Shown here: in pieces, positions 17,507-27,444 of the stretch
Position numbering within the stretch: the stretch's first letter is position 1
How the letters are laid out: the number at the start of each line of letters is the position of its first letter
Assembly (NCBI GenBank): GCA_964515555.1
Contig: CAZEVY010000002.1
Coordinates: 62,001 to 126,000, forward strand
Source of the DNA: CAZEVY01 sp964515555
GTDB taxonomy: Bacteria; Acidobacteriota; Terriglobia; Bryobacterales; Bryobacteraceae
Direction: 5' to 3'
Length of the DNA: 64,000 nucleotides
The notes under the pieces: generated by a model
Told to the model about the DNA's origin: nothing
The model's input: the letters and a program-made list of their open reading frames with translations, nothing else
Databases searched by the model: none
Made by a program: the position numbers and the translations under genes

Positions 17507-19720
17507 ATGCCATTGGATAGAGAAGACAGAGCCCTGATTCCGGTCGCGGACGCCACGCGGCTGGTGGCCTACAACCCGGCCTACGCGATGCCCGAGATGG
17601 AGCCGGAAGCGCCCACGCTTCCGCTCTCGCACTACCTGTGGATCCTCAAGCGGCACCGCTGGAAGATCGTGGCGTTCGTTGTCGCCTGCGTGGCCGCCTC
17701 GGTGGCGATCAGCTCACGCATCACGCCGATTTACGAATCGACCGCAACGGTCGACATCGACCGGCAGTCGCCCAACGCGGTCATCGGCCAGGAGGCCACG
17801 CGGCCCTCGTCGGTGCAGGACACCGACCAGTTCCTGGCCACGCAGATCAAGCTGATCCAGTCGGACTCGGTGTTGCGTCCGGTGGCCACCAAGTACCACC
17901 TGCTCGACCACGAGGCGCAGACCGTCAAGGGCGAAGAGCCGGCGGCGGCCTCCTCGGCGGTCCCGGCCTCGGAAGCGCCGGTGATGCTGAGCCGGCTGCG
18001 GGTGGTGCGTCCACCGAGCACCTACCTGCTGCTGATCAGCTACCGCTCGCCGGACCCCAAGCTGGCCGCCGAGGTGTCTAACGCGGTGGCGGGGTCGTAC
18101 CTGGAGCACACCTACAACATCCGCATCCGGTCGTCGGCGAGTCTCTCGAATTTCATGGAGAAGCAGCTCGACGAGCTGCGCGCCAAGATGGAGCACTCCT
18201 CGCAGGCGCTCTCACAGTTCGAGCGCGAGATGAACGTCATCAACCCGGAGGAGAAGACCAACATTCTCTCGTCGCGGCTCCTCCAGTTGAACACCGAGTA
18301 CACCAACGCTCAGTCGGAGCGGATGCGCAAGGAGGCGGCCTTCCAGTCGGTGAAGACGGGCCAGCCGGAAGCCGCGCAGGCCTCCCAGCAGGGCGAGGAT
18401 TTGCGGCGCCTGGGCGAGAAACTGAACGAGACCCAGCAGCATTTCGCCGAAGTAAAGGAACATTTCGGACCCAACCATCCCGAGCACCGCAAGGCGGCCG
18501 CGCAGGTGGCCGAGGTGCAGCGGCAGATGGAGCGGACGCGGACCGGCATCGGCCAGAGGGTCGAGATCGAGTTCCGCGAGTCGGCCAACCGGGAGACCAT
18601 GCTCCAGCGCGCGGTCGCCGAGACCAAGGCGGAGTTCGACCGCGTGAACTCGCGTTCGTTCCAGTACCAGGCGCTCAAGCGCGAGGCCGAGAGCGACAAG
18701 CGGCTCTACGACGAGCTGGTCCGCAAGATCAAGGAGGCGGGCATAAACGCCGGCTTCCAGAACTCGGCCATCCGCATCGCCGACCCGGCGCGTCCGCCGC
18801 GGCGGCCCGTGTTTCCCAACGTGCGCCTGAACGCCATGCTGGCGCTGGTGTTCTCGTCGATCCTGGCGGTGGGCGCGGCGCTGTTGAGCGATGTGCTCGA
18901 CAACACCATCCGCGATCCGGAGCAGGTGGCGCGGACGCTGAACACGGAGGTCATCGGCTCGCTGCCGAGCGTCAAGAACTGGCGCGGCCGCTGGGCCGAA
19001 ATCACCGCCGGAGCGCCCACGCAGGCGCTGGTGAAGGCGAGCGACGCCGACCAGGCCATCACCGGATATGAGGAGTCCATCCGCACGCTGCGGAACTCGA
19101 TCCTGTTGACCGATTTCGACCGCCGCGTGCGGTCTCTGCTGGTGACCAGCGCCTCGCCGAGCGAGGGCAAGTCGACCATGGCGGTGCACCTGGCCGTCGC
19201 CCACGCCGAGCAGCAGCACAAGACGCTGCTGATCGACGGCGACCTGCGGCGTCCGAGCGTGCACCGGCGATTCAATCTTTCAACCGCCCAGGGGCTTTCC
19301 AACGTCCTGACCGCCGAGAGCGCCTGGAAAGACCTTCTAGTTCAGCCTCCGGGCCTTCCGCATCTCGACATTCTTCCCGCGGGGCCGCCCTCGCGCCGCG
19401 CCTCGGACTTAATCGGGCGCGGACTCGCGGAGATTCTCGCGGAAGCCTCGGCCGAGTACGATCTGGTGATCCTGGACGGCCCGCCGATGCTCGGCTTCGC
19501 CGAGCCGCTCCAGATGGCCACCGCCGTCGACGGCGTGGTGGTGGTGACGCGAGCGGGCCAGACGAATCGCAAGGCGGTCGGCAACGTGATCAACACGTTG
19601 AAGCGGCTGCGGGCCACCGTGCTGGGCGTCGTCCTGAACGAAGTACATCAGGAGATGAGCGACGCCTACTACTACTACGGTCACTACGGCAAGTACTACG
19701 GCGCCAACAGCAACGCATGA
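17507..19720 (+). CDS. Polysaccharide co-polymerase with BY-type tyrosine autokinase
   Basis: A 737-residue Wzc-like chain-length regulator. A Wzz domain with a first membrane helix (VAFVVACVAASVAISS) is followed by a long periplasmic coiled coil, the second helix near 440-460, and a cytoplasmic kinase domain. Walker A is ASPSEGKST (K555), Walker A' is LLIDGDLRRP (D577, D579) and Walker B is VILDGP (D657). The C-terminus carries a tyrosine cluster, AYYYYGHYGKYYG, the autophosphorylation tail. ATG 17507 is preferred to a TTG 30 bases upstream. No tyrosine phosphatase gene is seen nearby. It controls polymer length through phosphorylation cycling. Confidence 0.95.
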   Translation: MPLDREDRALIPVADATRLVAYNPAYAMPEMEPEAPTLPLSHYLWILKRHRWKIVAFVVACVAASVAISSRITPIYESTATVDIDRQSPNAVIGQEATRPSSVQDTDQFLATQIKLIQSDSVLRPVATKYHLLDHEAQTVKGEEPAAASSAVPASEAPVMLSRLRVVRPPSTYLLLISYRSPDPKLAAEVSNAVAGSYLEHTYNIRIRSSASLSNFMEKQLDELRAKMEHSSQALSQFEREMNVINPEEKTNILSSRLLQLNTEYTNAQSERMRKEAAFQSVKTGQPEAAQASQQGEDLRRLGEKLNETQQHFAEVKEHFGPNHPEHRKAAAQVAEVQRQMERTRTGIGQRVEIEFRESANRETMLQRAVAETKAEFDRVNSRSFQYQALKREAESDKRLYDELVRKIKEAGINAGFQNSAIRIADPARPPRRPVFPNVRLNAMLALVFSSILAVGAALLSDVLDNTIRDPEQVARTLNTEVIGSLPSVKNWRGRWAEITAGAPTQALVKASDADQAITGYEESIRTLRNSILLTDFDRRVRSLLVTSASPSEGKSTMAVHLAVAHAEQQHKTLLIDGDLRRPSVHRRFNLSTAQGLSNVLTAESAWKDLLVQPPGLPHLDILPAGPPSRRASDLIGRGLAEILAEASAEYDLVILDGPPMLGFAEPLQMATAVDGVVVVTRAGQTNRKAVGNVINTLKRLRATVLGVVLNEVHQEMSDAYYYYGHYGKYYGANSNA

Positions 19721-21081
19721 GCGCTGGATCGCAGATCGTTCTTCCGGCCGGGGGCTTCGCCAGCCCCCGGGCCGATTTCCGGGTCCTGGCGGTCGCCGCC
19801 GGGTGTGTGGCGCTGGGGGCGCTGTTCCTGGCGTCGATGACGAGACTCGAAAGCGGAAGCTGGCCGCTGACGTTTTTCGCGCTGGCGTTCGGGCTGCCGT
19901 GGATCGGGCGCTCGATGTCGCGCGACGCCGTGCTCTCTAAGCTGATGTACCCGGTGCTCGCCTGGCAGCTCTGCCTGGTGGTGTTTCATTTGTTCTGGAT
20001 GGTCCCTTACTACGCGCTGGCCGGCATGGACGCACTCGGCTACCACGAGGCCGCGCTGCACACCACCGAAGTCATTCGCAGCGGGCAATGGCAACAGCTT
20101 TCGTGGACCTTCGGCAACCACGCAGTCATCCTTCCTACCGCAGTGCTCTACGCGCTGTTCGGATCGAGCTTCGCGGCCATGTTCGTGATCGCGGCGCTGC
20201 TGGGCCTGGCGGGCATGATCGGGTTTCATCGCGCGCTGGCCTACTGGGAGCCGGCCTCGCGTATGAGGAAATACGCGCTGCTGCTGTTCCTGTGGCCGTC
20301 GCTGGGCGTCTGGCGCAGTCTCTACGGAAAGGACTGCGTGGTGATGTTCGGGCTGGGCACGGCGGCGTACGGATACTCGTCGTGGCTGGCGACCTCGCGC
20401 AAGTCGTCGTGGATTCGGGTGCTGGCGGGCGCGGCGGCGGTGTTCCTGGTCCGGCCCTACATCGGCTTCGTGCTGGTGGCGTCGGTGATGGCGACCGAGA
20501 TCTGGCGCCGCAACAAGTATCGCGGTGCGTTCCTGCTGAAGACGATCGTCGGGCTGGCGCTGTTCGTGCCGCTGCTGGGGCTGACGGGGTCGATGGCGGG
20601 CCAGTACGTAAACCTCAAGAGCGATAGCGTCGAAGGACTCCTCGAAGCGGGCGTGTACTACGGCAAGGGCAACGCCATTGGCGGCTCGGTGGTGCTGAAC
20701 CCGGACATCAACGGCGTGATCGATTACCTGCGGTTCCTGCCCGAGGCCCTGGTGCGCCTGATGATCCGGCCCTTTCCCTGGGAGGCGCACAACCTGAACG
20801 CCTGGATGGCGACGGCGGAGAACATGCTCATGATCGTCCTGCTGCTGCGCGCCTTCGGGTCGCTTTCGAGCCTGCTCCCGAACATCCGCCGACACCCGTT
20901 CGCGCTGTTCGCGCTGCTGATGGTGATCGAGATGATCGTGATCTACTCGCTGCTGACGAATCTCGGGCTGATCTCGCGCATGAAGGCGCAAATCTACCCC
21001 TTCCTGTTCGTCCTGTTGTTCGCGACGGCGCGCCGCAAGCAGCCGCGATTCATTCCCGTCCGTCTCGTCGAGGCGAAATGA
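19717..21081 (+). CDS. Polytopic membrane protein, candidate polysaccharide polymerase (Wzy-like)
   Basis: A 454-residue protein with about ten predicted membrane helices and a larger periplasmic loop in the C-terminal half (YVNLKSDSVEGLLEAGVYYG and onward). There is no catalytic signature that would prove the role, but Wzy polymerases are sequence-poor and recognised by topology and context. The position between the BY-kinase and the flippase is where a polymerase belongs, and no other candidate lies in the locus. It overlaps both neighbours by 4 bases (ATGA), so it is firmly in the operon. Confidence 0.75.
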   Translation: MSAGSQIVLPAGGFASPRADFRVLAVAAGCVALGALFLASMTRLESGSWPLTFFALAFGLPWIGRSMSRDAVLSKLMYPVLAWQLCLVVFHLFWMVPYYALAGMDALGYHEAALHTTEVIRSGQWQQLSWTFGNHAVILPTAVLYALFGSSFAAMFVIAALLGLAGMIGFHRALAYWEPASRMRKYALLLFLWPSLGVWRSLYGKDCVVMFGLGTAAYGYSSWLATSRKSSWIRVLAGAAAVFLVRPYIGFVLVASVMATEIWRRNKYRGAFLLKTIVGLALFVPLLGLTGSMAGQYVNLKSDSVEGLLEAGVYYGKGNAIGGSVVLNPDINGVIDYLRFLPEALVRLMIRPFPWEAHNLNAWMATAENMLMIVLLLRAFGSLSSLLPNIRRHPFALFALLMVIEMIVIYSLLTNLGLISRMKAQIYPFLFVLLFATARRKQPRFIPVRLVEAK

Positions 21082-22457
21082 GCGCGACGGCCGCCAACGC
21101 GAGCGCCGCGGGCGCGGCCGCCGGACGGCTGCGCCGCCTGATGGCCGGTGACTCGCCGAACCGGCGTGTCCTACGCGCGGCCCTGGCGGTCGGCGGATTC
21201 AGCGTGCTGGCGAAGCTCGCTATGGGGGCGCAGGACCTGGCGCTCGCCTGGCGCTTCGGCACGGGCGGCGCGATGGACGCGCTGGTGATGGCGACGGCGG
21301 CGCCTGCCTTTCTGTGGTCGGTGACGACGGGCGCGCTCGAATCGGCGTTCATCCCGGCGTACGTTCGCGTGCGGGAACGGGAGTCGGCCGGCGACGCCAT
21401 GGCGCTGTTCCGGGCGGTCGCCTCGCGGATGATGCTGGTGTTCGCGCTGTGCGCTCTGGCGCTGTCGGCGGCCACGCCGTGGCTGCCCGCGCTCTTGGCC
21501 CCTGCCTTCGACGCCTCGAAACAGAATCTCACCGCGACGCTGGGACTGCTGCTCGCGCCCGTCGTGCTCCTGCGCGGCGTGAGCTCGCTGGGGCGTTCGC
21601 TGCTGAACGCACACGAAAGCTTCATCGCCCCGGCGCTGGCGCCGGTCTGCGCGCCGTTGATCGTGCTGGCGGCGCTGTGGATGCTGCCGGCCTCGGGCGT
21701 GGCGGTGGTGGCCGCGGGGACGACCATCGGCGCGGCCGCCGAACTGGCCGTGGTCGCATGGCGAATCCGGCGCATGGGGCTGCCGGTGGCGGCGTGGCGG
21801 CCATCGCACGACGCCGCGAGACAGGTGTGGGGGCAGTATCTGCCGATGATCGTGGGCTCCTCGCTGGTTGCGGCCACAACGCTGGTTGACCAGCTCGCAG
21901 CGGCGCGCCTGGAGGCCGGGAGCGTGGCGACGCTGAGCTTCGGATCGCGCGTGGCCCTGCTGATCTCGGCACTGCCGGCGATGGCGCTGGGCACGGCGGC
22001 CATTCCGCAGTTTTCGAGGCTGATCGCGCAACGCGACTGGCGGCAGGTGCGGCACACGCTGGCGACCTGGCACGGATTGGTCTGGAAGGTCACGATACCG
22101 GCGGTGGCCCTGCTGATCGCGCTCTCGGCTCCACTGGTGCGGGTGGTCTTCGAACGCGGGGCGTTCACCCCGGACGACACGGCACGCGTCGCCGTGGTGC
22201 AGTCGGTCTACCTGTTGCAGGCGCCGTTCTACCTTGCGGGAGTGTTGGGGTCGCGCCTGCTCTCGGCGCTGTTGTGGAACGAGGCGCTGCTGGCGATCTC
22301 GATCTGCTCGCTCGTGCTGAAGATCGCGATGAACCTGGCTCTGGCGCCGCGCTTCGGCGTCACGGGCATCGCGGCTGCGACGGTGTTGATGTACGGATTT
22401 TCCTGCGCGGCCATCTACCTGTGCCTGCGGTGGCGTTTGAGGGAGGAATCGAATTGA
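21078..22457 (+). CDS. MurJ/Wzx-like flippase (MOP superfamily)
   Basis: A 459-residue polytopic protein with 12-14 hydrophobic helices. Family segments include KLAMGAQDLALAWRFGTGGAMDA at the N-terminus, SLGRSLLNAHESF, and LVRVVFERGAFTPDDTARVA, which is the hallmark loop of MurJ-type proteins. MurJ flips lipid II. Within an exopolysaccharide locus such relatives probably flip the lipid-linked repeat unit to the periplasm. It is coupled by ATGA overlap to the polymerase-like gene before it and by a TTGA overlap to the glycosyltransferase after it. Confidence 0.88.
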   Translation: MSATAANASAAGAAAGRLRRLMAGDSPNRRVLRAALAVGGFSVLAKLAMGAQDLALAWRFGTGGAMDALVMATAAPAFLWSVTTGALESAFIPAYVRVRERESAGDAMALFRAVASRMMLVFALCALALSAATPWLPALLAPAFDASKQNLTATLGLLLAPVVLLRGVSSLGRSLLNAHESFIAPALAPVCAPLIVLAALWMLPASGVAVVAAGTTIGAAAELAVVAWRIRRMGLPVAAWRPSHDAARQVWGQYLPMIVGSSLVAATTLVDQLAAARLEAGSVATLSFGSRVALLISALPAMALGTAAIPQFSRLIAQRDWRQVRHTLATWHGLVWKVTIPAVALLIALSAPLVRVVFERGAFTPDDTARVAVVQSVYLLQAPFYLAGVLGSRLLSALLWNEALLAISICSLVLKIAMNLALAPRFGVTGIAAATVLMYGFSCAAIYLCLRWRLREESN

Positions 22458-23647
22458 CCAAGGTCGTACACGTAATCAGTGGACTGCTGACGGGCGGCGC
22501 CGAGACCATGCTCTCGCGCCTGCTCACGCGGGTCGACCGGTCGCGGTTCGTCTCGTCAGTGATCTCGCTGAAGAGCGGGCCGTTGGAGCGGCGCATTCGC
22601 GACCTTGGCATCGAGGTTATCAGCCTCGGCCTGCGGACGCCTTGGAGCGGTGTTCGGGCGCTGCCGGTGCTGTGGAGGCACGTCCGGCGGCTCGACCCCG
22701 ACCTGATTCAGGGCTGGATGGTCTACGGCAATCTGGCGGCTCAGTACTGTGCGATGGCCGCACCGCGGCGGACGCCGGTGCTGTGGAACCTGCGGCATTC
22801 CCTCGACGAACTGACATTGCTCCGTCCGCGCACCCGTTGGGTGCTGCGGCGCATGGCGGCGTTCTCGCACTGGCCCGAGGCGGTCGTCTTCAACTCGCGC
22901 ACCAGCGCCCGGCAGCACGAGGCCATCGGCTACGACCGGCGGCGAACGCGCGTAGTGCCCAACGGCTTCGACCTGGAGATTTTTAGTCCCGACGGCGAAG
23001 CGCGGCGATCGCTTCGCGCGGAGCTGCGAGTTTCCGACGAGACGCCGCTGATCGGGATCGTCGCGCGCTACCACCCGGTGAAGGACCACGAGAATTTCCT
23101 CGACGCCGCGCGGCGCCTGGCGGCCGCCGGGTCGCAGGCGCACTTCCTCATGGCGGGACGCGGCACCGACGGCCCGGAGATGACGGCCCGGATCGGGGCG
23201 CTCGGCCTTGGCGGCCGCGTGCACGCGCTGGGCGAGCGCCAGGACGTGCCTCGCATCACGGCGGCGCTCGATATCGCGACGTGCTGCTCGGTTTCGGAGG
23301 CTTTTCCCAACATGGTCGGCGAGGCCATGTCGTGCGGCGTGCCCTGCGTGGTCACCGATGTCGGCGACGCCGCCTGGATGATCGACCGGATGGGCCGCGT
23401 GATCCGGCCGCGCGACCCGCACGCGCTCTGCGAGGCCTGGCAGTCGCTTCTGGCGGTGAGCGGCGGCGAGCGGCAGCGGATCGGCGAGGCGGCTCGAGGC
23501 CGCGTAAGGGCGATGTTCAGCCTGCCCGAGATCGCGCAGCGCTACGAGGATCTATGGACGGATGTGCTCGAGGGACGGACCCCGGCGCGAGGCCAGCCCG
23601 CCGTGGAACCGGCGGAGGAGGGAGTCATCGCCCATGTGCGGGATTAG
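22454..23647 (+). CDS. Glycosyltransferase family 4
   Basis: A 397-residue GT-B fold retaining glycosyltransferase. The N-terminal domain begins KVVHVISGLLTGGAETMLSR, the glycine-rich acceptor loop. The donor site contains IGIVARYHPVKDHENFLDAA and SVSEAFPNMVGEAMSCGVP, the EX7E motif. The start is assigned to the TTG at 22454: it overlaps the upstream stop as TTGA, GGGAGGA lies about 6 bases before it, and the fold begins immediately after. It adds a sugar to the lipid-linked repeat unit; donor and acceptor are unknown. Confidence 0.92.
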   Translation: MTKVVHVISGLLTGGAETMLSRLLTRVDRSRFVSSVISLKSGPLERRIRDLGIEVISLGLRTPWSGVRALPVLWRHVRRLDPDLIQGWMVYGNLAAQYCAMAAPRRTPVLWNLRHSLDELTLLRPRTRWVLRRMAAFSHWPEAVVFNSRTSARQHEAIGYDRRRTRVVPNGFDLEIFSPDGEARRSLRAELRVSDETPLIGIVARYHPVKDHENFLDAARRLAAAGSQAHFLMAGRGTDGPEMTARIGALGLGGRVHALGERQDVPRITAALDIATCCSVSEAFPNMVGEAMSCGVPCVVTDVGDAAWMIDRMGRVIRPRDPHALCEAWQSLLAVSGGERQRIGEAARGRVRAMFSLPEIAQRYEDLWTDVLEGRTPARGQPAVEPAEEGVIAHVRD

Positions 23648-25640
23648 CGGATTCCTGGATACATCGCGGGCGCGCGCGCACGCCTGGATGCTGGCGACGG
23701 CATCGCGCATGGAGCGCGCCATGGAGCTGCGCGGACCGGACGACGAAGGCGCCTGGGCAGACGCCACCGCCGGCATCGCGCTGGGCCACCGTCGGCTGGC
23801 GATTCTCGACCTTTCGCCCGAAGGCCGGCAGCCCATGTTCTCGGCCACGGGCCGCTTCGCGATCGTCTTCAACGGCGAGATCTACAACTACCTCGACGTG
23901 CGCGAGGCGCTCGAAGCCGAAGGCGCCGCGCCGCGCTTTCGAGGCACATCGGACACGGAAGTGATGCTGGCGGCCTTCGAGCGCTGGGGTCTCGAGGAAT
24001 CGCTGAAGCGCTTTAACGGCATGTTCGCCTTCGCGCTCTGGGACCGCCAGCGCCGCGAGCTGCACCTGGCGCGCGACCGCTTCGGCGAAAAGCCGCTTTA
24101 CTACGGCCGCTGCGGCCGGACCCTGCTGTTCGGTTCCGAGCTGAAAGCGCTGCGCGCGCATCCCGGCTTCGACGCAGGGATCGACCCGGAAGCGCTGACC
24201 CTGTTCCTGCGCCACAACTACATTCCGGCGCCGTGGTCGATCTATCGCGGCATCCGGAAGCTGGAGCCGGCCAGCTACATCACCTTCGACGGCGAGAGCG
24301 GCGAATCCGCGGCCGGCGCGCGGACGTACTGGTCGGCGCGCGAGACAGCCCTGCGCGCGCTCGACGATCCCTTCGGCGGCAGCCTCCCGGAGGCGGTCGA
24401 TCGACTGGAGGCGCTACTTGCCGATTCGGTCCGCATGCGGCTGGTGTCGGACGTGCCGCTGGGCGCGTTTCTTTCCGGCGGCATCGACTCCTCGACGGTG
24501 GTGGCGCTGATGCAGAAGGCGTCGCCGCGGCCGGTGAAGACCTTCACCATCGGCTTCCACGAGAACGAGTACAACGAGGCCGATCACGCGCGCGCGGTGG
24601 CGCGGCACCTCGGCACAGACCACACCGAGATGTTCGTCACGCCCGGGGAGGCCATGGAAGTCATCCCTCGGCTGCCGCACTACTACGACGAGCCGTTCGC
24701 CGACAGCTCGCAGATTCCGACCATCCTCGTCAGCCGGCTGGCGCGGCGCCACGTCACCGTGGCTCTCTCGGGCGACGGCGGCGACGAGCTGTTCGGCGGC
24801 TACGTGCGTTACCACTGGGGCCGGTCGATCTGGCGCGCCAGCGGCTGGTGGCCCGATCCCATGAAGAGGGCCGCCGCGAGCGCGCTCTCCTCCATCTCGC
24901 CTGCGCGCTGGAGCGAGTGGTTCGACTGGGCCGGTCCGCGCCTGGCCGCGCGCTTCCGCCTGGCTCAGCCGGGCGACAAGCTCCACAAGCTCGCCAACGT
25001 GCTCACGGCCGGAAGCCCGCAGGAAATGTACCTGCGTCTCACGTCGCTGTGGCAGTCGCCCGCCGATGTGGTGTGCGGGGCAGCCGAGCCGAAGACCGCG
25101 CTGACCGATCCGCGGCGCTGGCTGGCGGGGCGCGACCTGACGCATCGCATGATGTACCTCGACACCGTGACCTATCTGCCGGACGACATTCTGGTGAAGC
25201 TTGATCGCGCGTCGATGGCGGTGAGCCTGGAATCGCGCGTGCCGATGCTCGACCCGCGGGTGCTGGAGTTCGCCTGGCGGCTGCCGATGTCGATGAAAGT
25301 CTTCGGCGGCGCCGGCAAGCACATTCTGCGGCAGGTGCTGTACCGGCACGTCCCGAAGGCCATGGTCGAGCGTCCGAAGACGGGCTTTGGAATTCCGGTG
25401 CAAGAGTGGATTCGCGCCGGACTTCGCGGGTGGGCCGAAGAGTTGCTCGACGAGCGACGCCTGCGCGACCAGGGATTCTTCAATCCCGCGCCGATCCGCC
25501 GCAAGTGGAAAGAGCATCTCTCGGGTCATCGCAACTGGGGCGGCGCGCTGTGGGGCGTGCTGATGTTCCAGTCGTGGCTCGAGGACCAGAAGGCGGGAGG
25601 GGCGCGGATTGACGACGAAGTCCCCGCGATCGCCGTCTGA
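23634..25640 (+). CDS. asnB: Asparagine synthase (glutamine-hydrolysing) family protein
   Basis: A 668-residue protein with two domains. The glutaminase domain starts MCGISGFLD, so C2 becomes the N-terminal nucleophile after Met removal; this fixes the start at 23634, preceded by GGCGGAGGAGGGAG. The synthetase domain has the ATP-pyrophosphatase loop LSGGIDSS (S281-S286) and LSGDGGDELFGGY. Inside polysaccharide loci, such enzymes often amidate uronic acid residues or make an amidated sugar rather than free asparagine. It overlaps the GT4 gene before it by 14 bases and the fusion transferase after it by 32. Confidence 0.92.
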   Translation: MCGISGFLDTSRARAHAWMLATASRMERAMELRGPDDEGAWADATAGIALGHRRLAILDLSPEGRQPMFSATGRFAIVFNGEIYNYLDVREALEAEGAAPRFRGTSDTEVMLAAFERWGLEESLKRFNGMFAFALWDRQRRELHLARDRFGEKPLYYGRCGRTLLFGSELKALRAHPGFDAGIDPEALTLFLRHNYIPAPWSIYRGIRKLEPASYITFDGESGESAAGARTYWSARETALRALDDPFGGSLPEAVDRLEALLADSVRMRLVSDVPLGAFLSGGIDSSTVVALMQKASPRPVKTFTIGFHENEYNEADHARAVARHLGTDHTEMFVTPGEAMEVIPRLPHYYDEPFADSSQIPTILVSRLARRHVTVALSGDGGDELFGGYVRYHWGRSIWRASGWWPDPMKRAAASALSSISPARWSEWFDWAGPRLAARFRLAQPGDKLHKLANVLTAGSPQEMYLRLTSLWQSPADVVCGAAEPKTALTDPRRWLAGRDLTHRMMYLDTVTYLPDDILVKLDRASMAVSLESRVPMLDPRVLEFAWRLPMSMKVFGGAGKHILRQVLYRHVPKAMVERPKTGFGIPVQEWIRAGLRGWAEELLDERRLRDQGFFNPAPIRRKWKEHLSGHRNWGGALWGVLMFQSWLEDQKAGGARIDDEVPAIAV

Positions 25641-27420
25641 GCGCACGGTGCGGGTAGTCCTGGCGACGACATCGCCGCTGGCGCTGTGGAGCTTCTTCCG
25701 CGCGCAGGCGTGCCATCTCCGCGAGGCCGGTTTCGACGTGCACGCGGTAAGTGCGCCGGGCGAATTGCTCGACCGGTTCCATGAGGACACCGGCGTGCCG
25801 GTGCACGCGGTCGCGCTGCGGCGTCCGATCCGACTATGGGCCGATCTGCGGGCGCTGGCGCAGCTCGTGGCGCTGCTGTTGCGGCTGCGTCCGGCGATCG
25901 TGCACACGCACACGCCCAAGGCAGGACTGCTCGGCATGATCGCGGCGCGGATCGCCGGAGTCCGGCGGCGCATCTACACGGTCAACGGGCTGGTGCTGGC
26001 GACTCGGCAGGGATGGCGGCAGCGGCTGCTGGCGGCGACCGAGCGAATCGCCTGCCGACTGGCGACGGATGTGATCGCTGTGAGTCCCTCGCTGGCGGCG
26101 GAGATTCGCGAGCGCGAACTGTGCGCACCCGGGAAGCTGCGGGCGCTGAGCCACGGCGGAAGCCACGGGGTCGACCTTCAGCGCTTCGACCCGGCGCGAT
26201 GGCGCGCGCAGCGCGATCTCACGCGCGAGCGGCTCGGCATTCCGCGCGACGCGGTGGTGTTCGGCTACGCGGGGCGCATCGTGCGCGACAAGGGAATCGA
26301 CGATCTGACCGCTGCCTGGCGCATCGTTCGCTCGCGGCACGCCGACGCGCACCTGGTTGTTTGTGGGGCCTTCGAGGACGCCGACCCCATCGGCGAGGAG
26401 ACGCGCGCCGCTCTCGACCTGGATGATCGCGTGCATCTCACGTGCGAGACGGGCGACGGCATGCCGGCGCTGTACGCAGCGCTCGACGCCGTGGTGCTAC
26501 CGACGTATCGCGAGGGTCTGCCGAATGTCGCGCTGGAGGCGGCGGCGATGGAGCTTCCGGTGGTGGCGACACGCGTGACCGGCTGCGTCGACGCGGTCGC
26601 CGATGGCGAGACGGGATTACTGGTTGGGCCGAGGGATGTGGAGGCTCTTTCGTCGGCGATGGAGAGGCTGGCCGCCGACAGGGAATTGCGCGAGCGGATG
26701 GGCCGGAACGGGCGGCGGTTCGTCGCGGAGCGATTCGAGGAGCGGGCGGTGTCGGAGAGGTTGATTGGTATGTACCGCGAGGCGCGCGCCGGCATGCGTC
26801 CCGGCCCGCGCAGAAGTGTGTGCGCCACAATCTTCGCCGCTGTGGCGCTGCTGGCGCTTTCCCCGATTCTCGTGCTGACCGCGCTGGCGGTCGCAATTGT
26901 GATCGGACGGCCGGTGTTGTTCCGCCAGGAGCGCGGGGGACTCGGCGGGTCTGTATTTCACGTGTATAAATTTCGCACGATGACCGACGATCGCGACGAA
27001 CGCGGCGAACTGCTCGCCGATGAGTACCGCATGACGCGCGTGGGCCGCTTCCTCAGATCGGCGAGCCTCGACGAGCTGCCGCAATTGTGGAACGTCGTGC
27101 GCGGCGACATGAGCCTGGTGGGTCCGCGGCCGCTGCACAGCCGTTATCTGGCGCGCTACGACGATTTCCAGAAGCGTCGTCACGAGGTGCGCCCGGGTAT
27201 CACCGGGTGGGCGCAAGTGCACGGACGCAACGCCATCTCCTGGGATGAAAAATTCGCACTCGATGTGTGGTACGTCGATAACCGGAGCTTTCTAGTGGAT
27301 CTCCGCGTTCTCTGGAAGACGGCCCTGAAAGTGCTTCACCGGGATGGGGTGGCGCAAGTCAATCACGCCACTATGCCGGAATTCCTGGGCCCGAGTCATC
27401 GGACCCCATCGACCAATTGA
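25609..27420 (+). CDS. Fusion of GT4 glycosyltransferase and monotopic phosphoglycosyl transferase
   Basis: A 603-residue two-enzyme protein. Residues 1-385 are a GT4 glycosyltransferase (FGYAGRIVRDKGIDDLTAAW, PTYREGLPNVALEAAAMELP). Residues 404-433 are a membrane hairpin helix with the S418-P419 break typical of monotopic phosphoglycosyl transferases. The catalytic part then has YKFRTM, the D488-E489 dyad in SLDELPQLWN, SLVGPRPL and GITGWAQVHGRNAISWDEK. One chain could therefore both load the first sugar phosphate on undecaprenyl phosphate and add the second sugar. A TTG start at 25609 behind GGGAGGGG is chosen; GTG 25648 is an alternative. Confidence 0.92.
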   Translation: MTTKSPRSPSERTVRVVLATTSPLALWSFFRAQACHLREAGFDVHAVSAPGELLDRFHEDTGVPVHAVALRRPIRLWADLRALAQLVALLLRLRPAIVHTHTPKAGLLGMIAARIAGVRRRIYTVNGLVLATRQGWRQRLLAATERIACRLATDVIAVSPSLAAEIRERELCAPGKLRALSHGGSHGVDLQRFDPARWRAQRDLTRERLGIPRDAVVFGYAGRIVRDKGIDDLTAAWRIVRSRHADAHLVVCGAFEDADPIGEETRAALDLDDRVHLTCETGDGMPALYAALDAVVLPTYREGLPNVALEAAAMELPVVATRVTGCVDAVADGETGLLVGPRDVEALSSAMERLAADRELRERMGRNGRRFVAERFEERAVSERLIGMYREARAGMRPGPRRSVCATIFAAVALLALSPILVLTALAVAIVIGRPVLFRQERGGLGGSVFHVYKFRTMTDDRDERGELLADEYRMTRVGRFLRSASLDELPQLWNVVRGDMSLVGPRPLHSRYLARYDDFQKRRHEVRPGITGWAQVHGRNAISWDEKFALDVWYVDNRSFLVDLRVLWKTALKVLHRDGVAQVNHATMPEFLGPSHRTPSTN

Positions 27421-27444
27421 GATCAAGTTGAACGAGGATCACTC

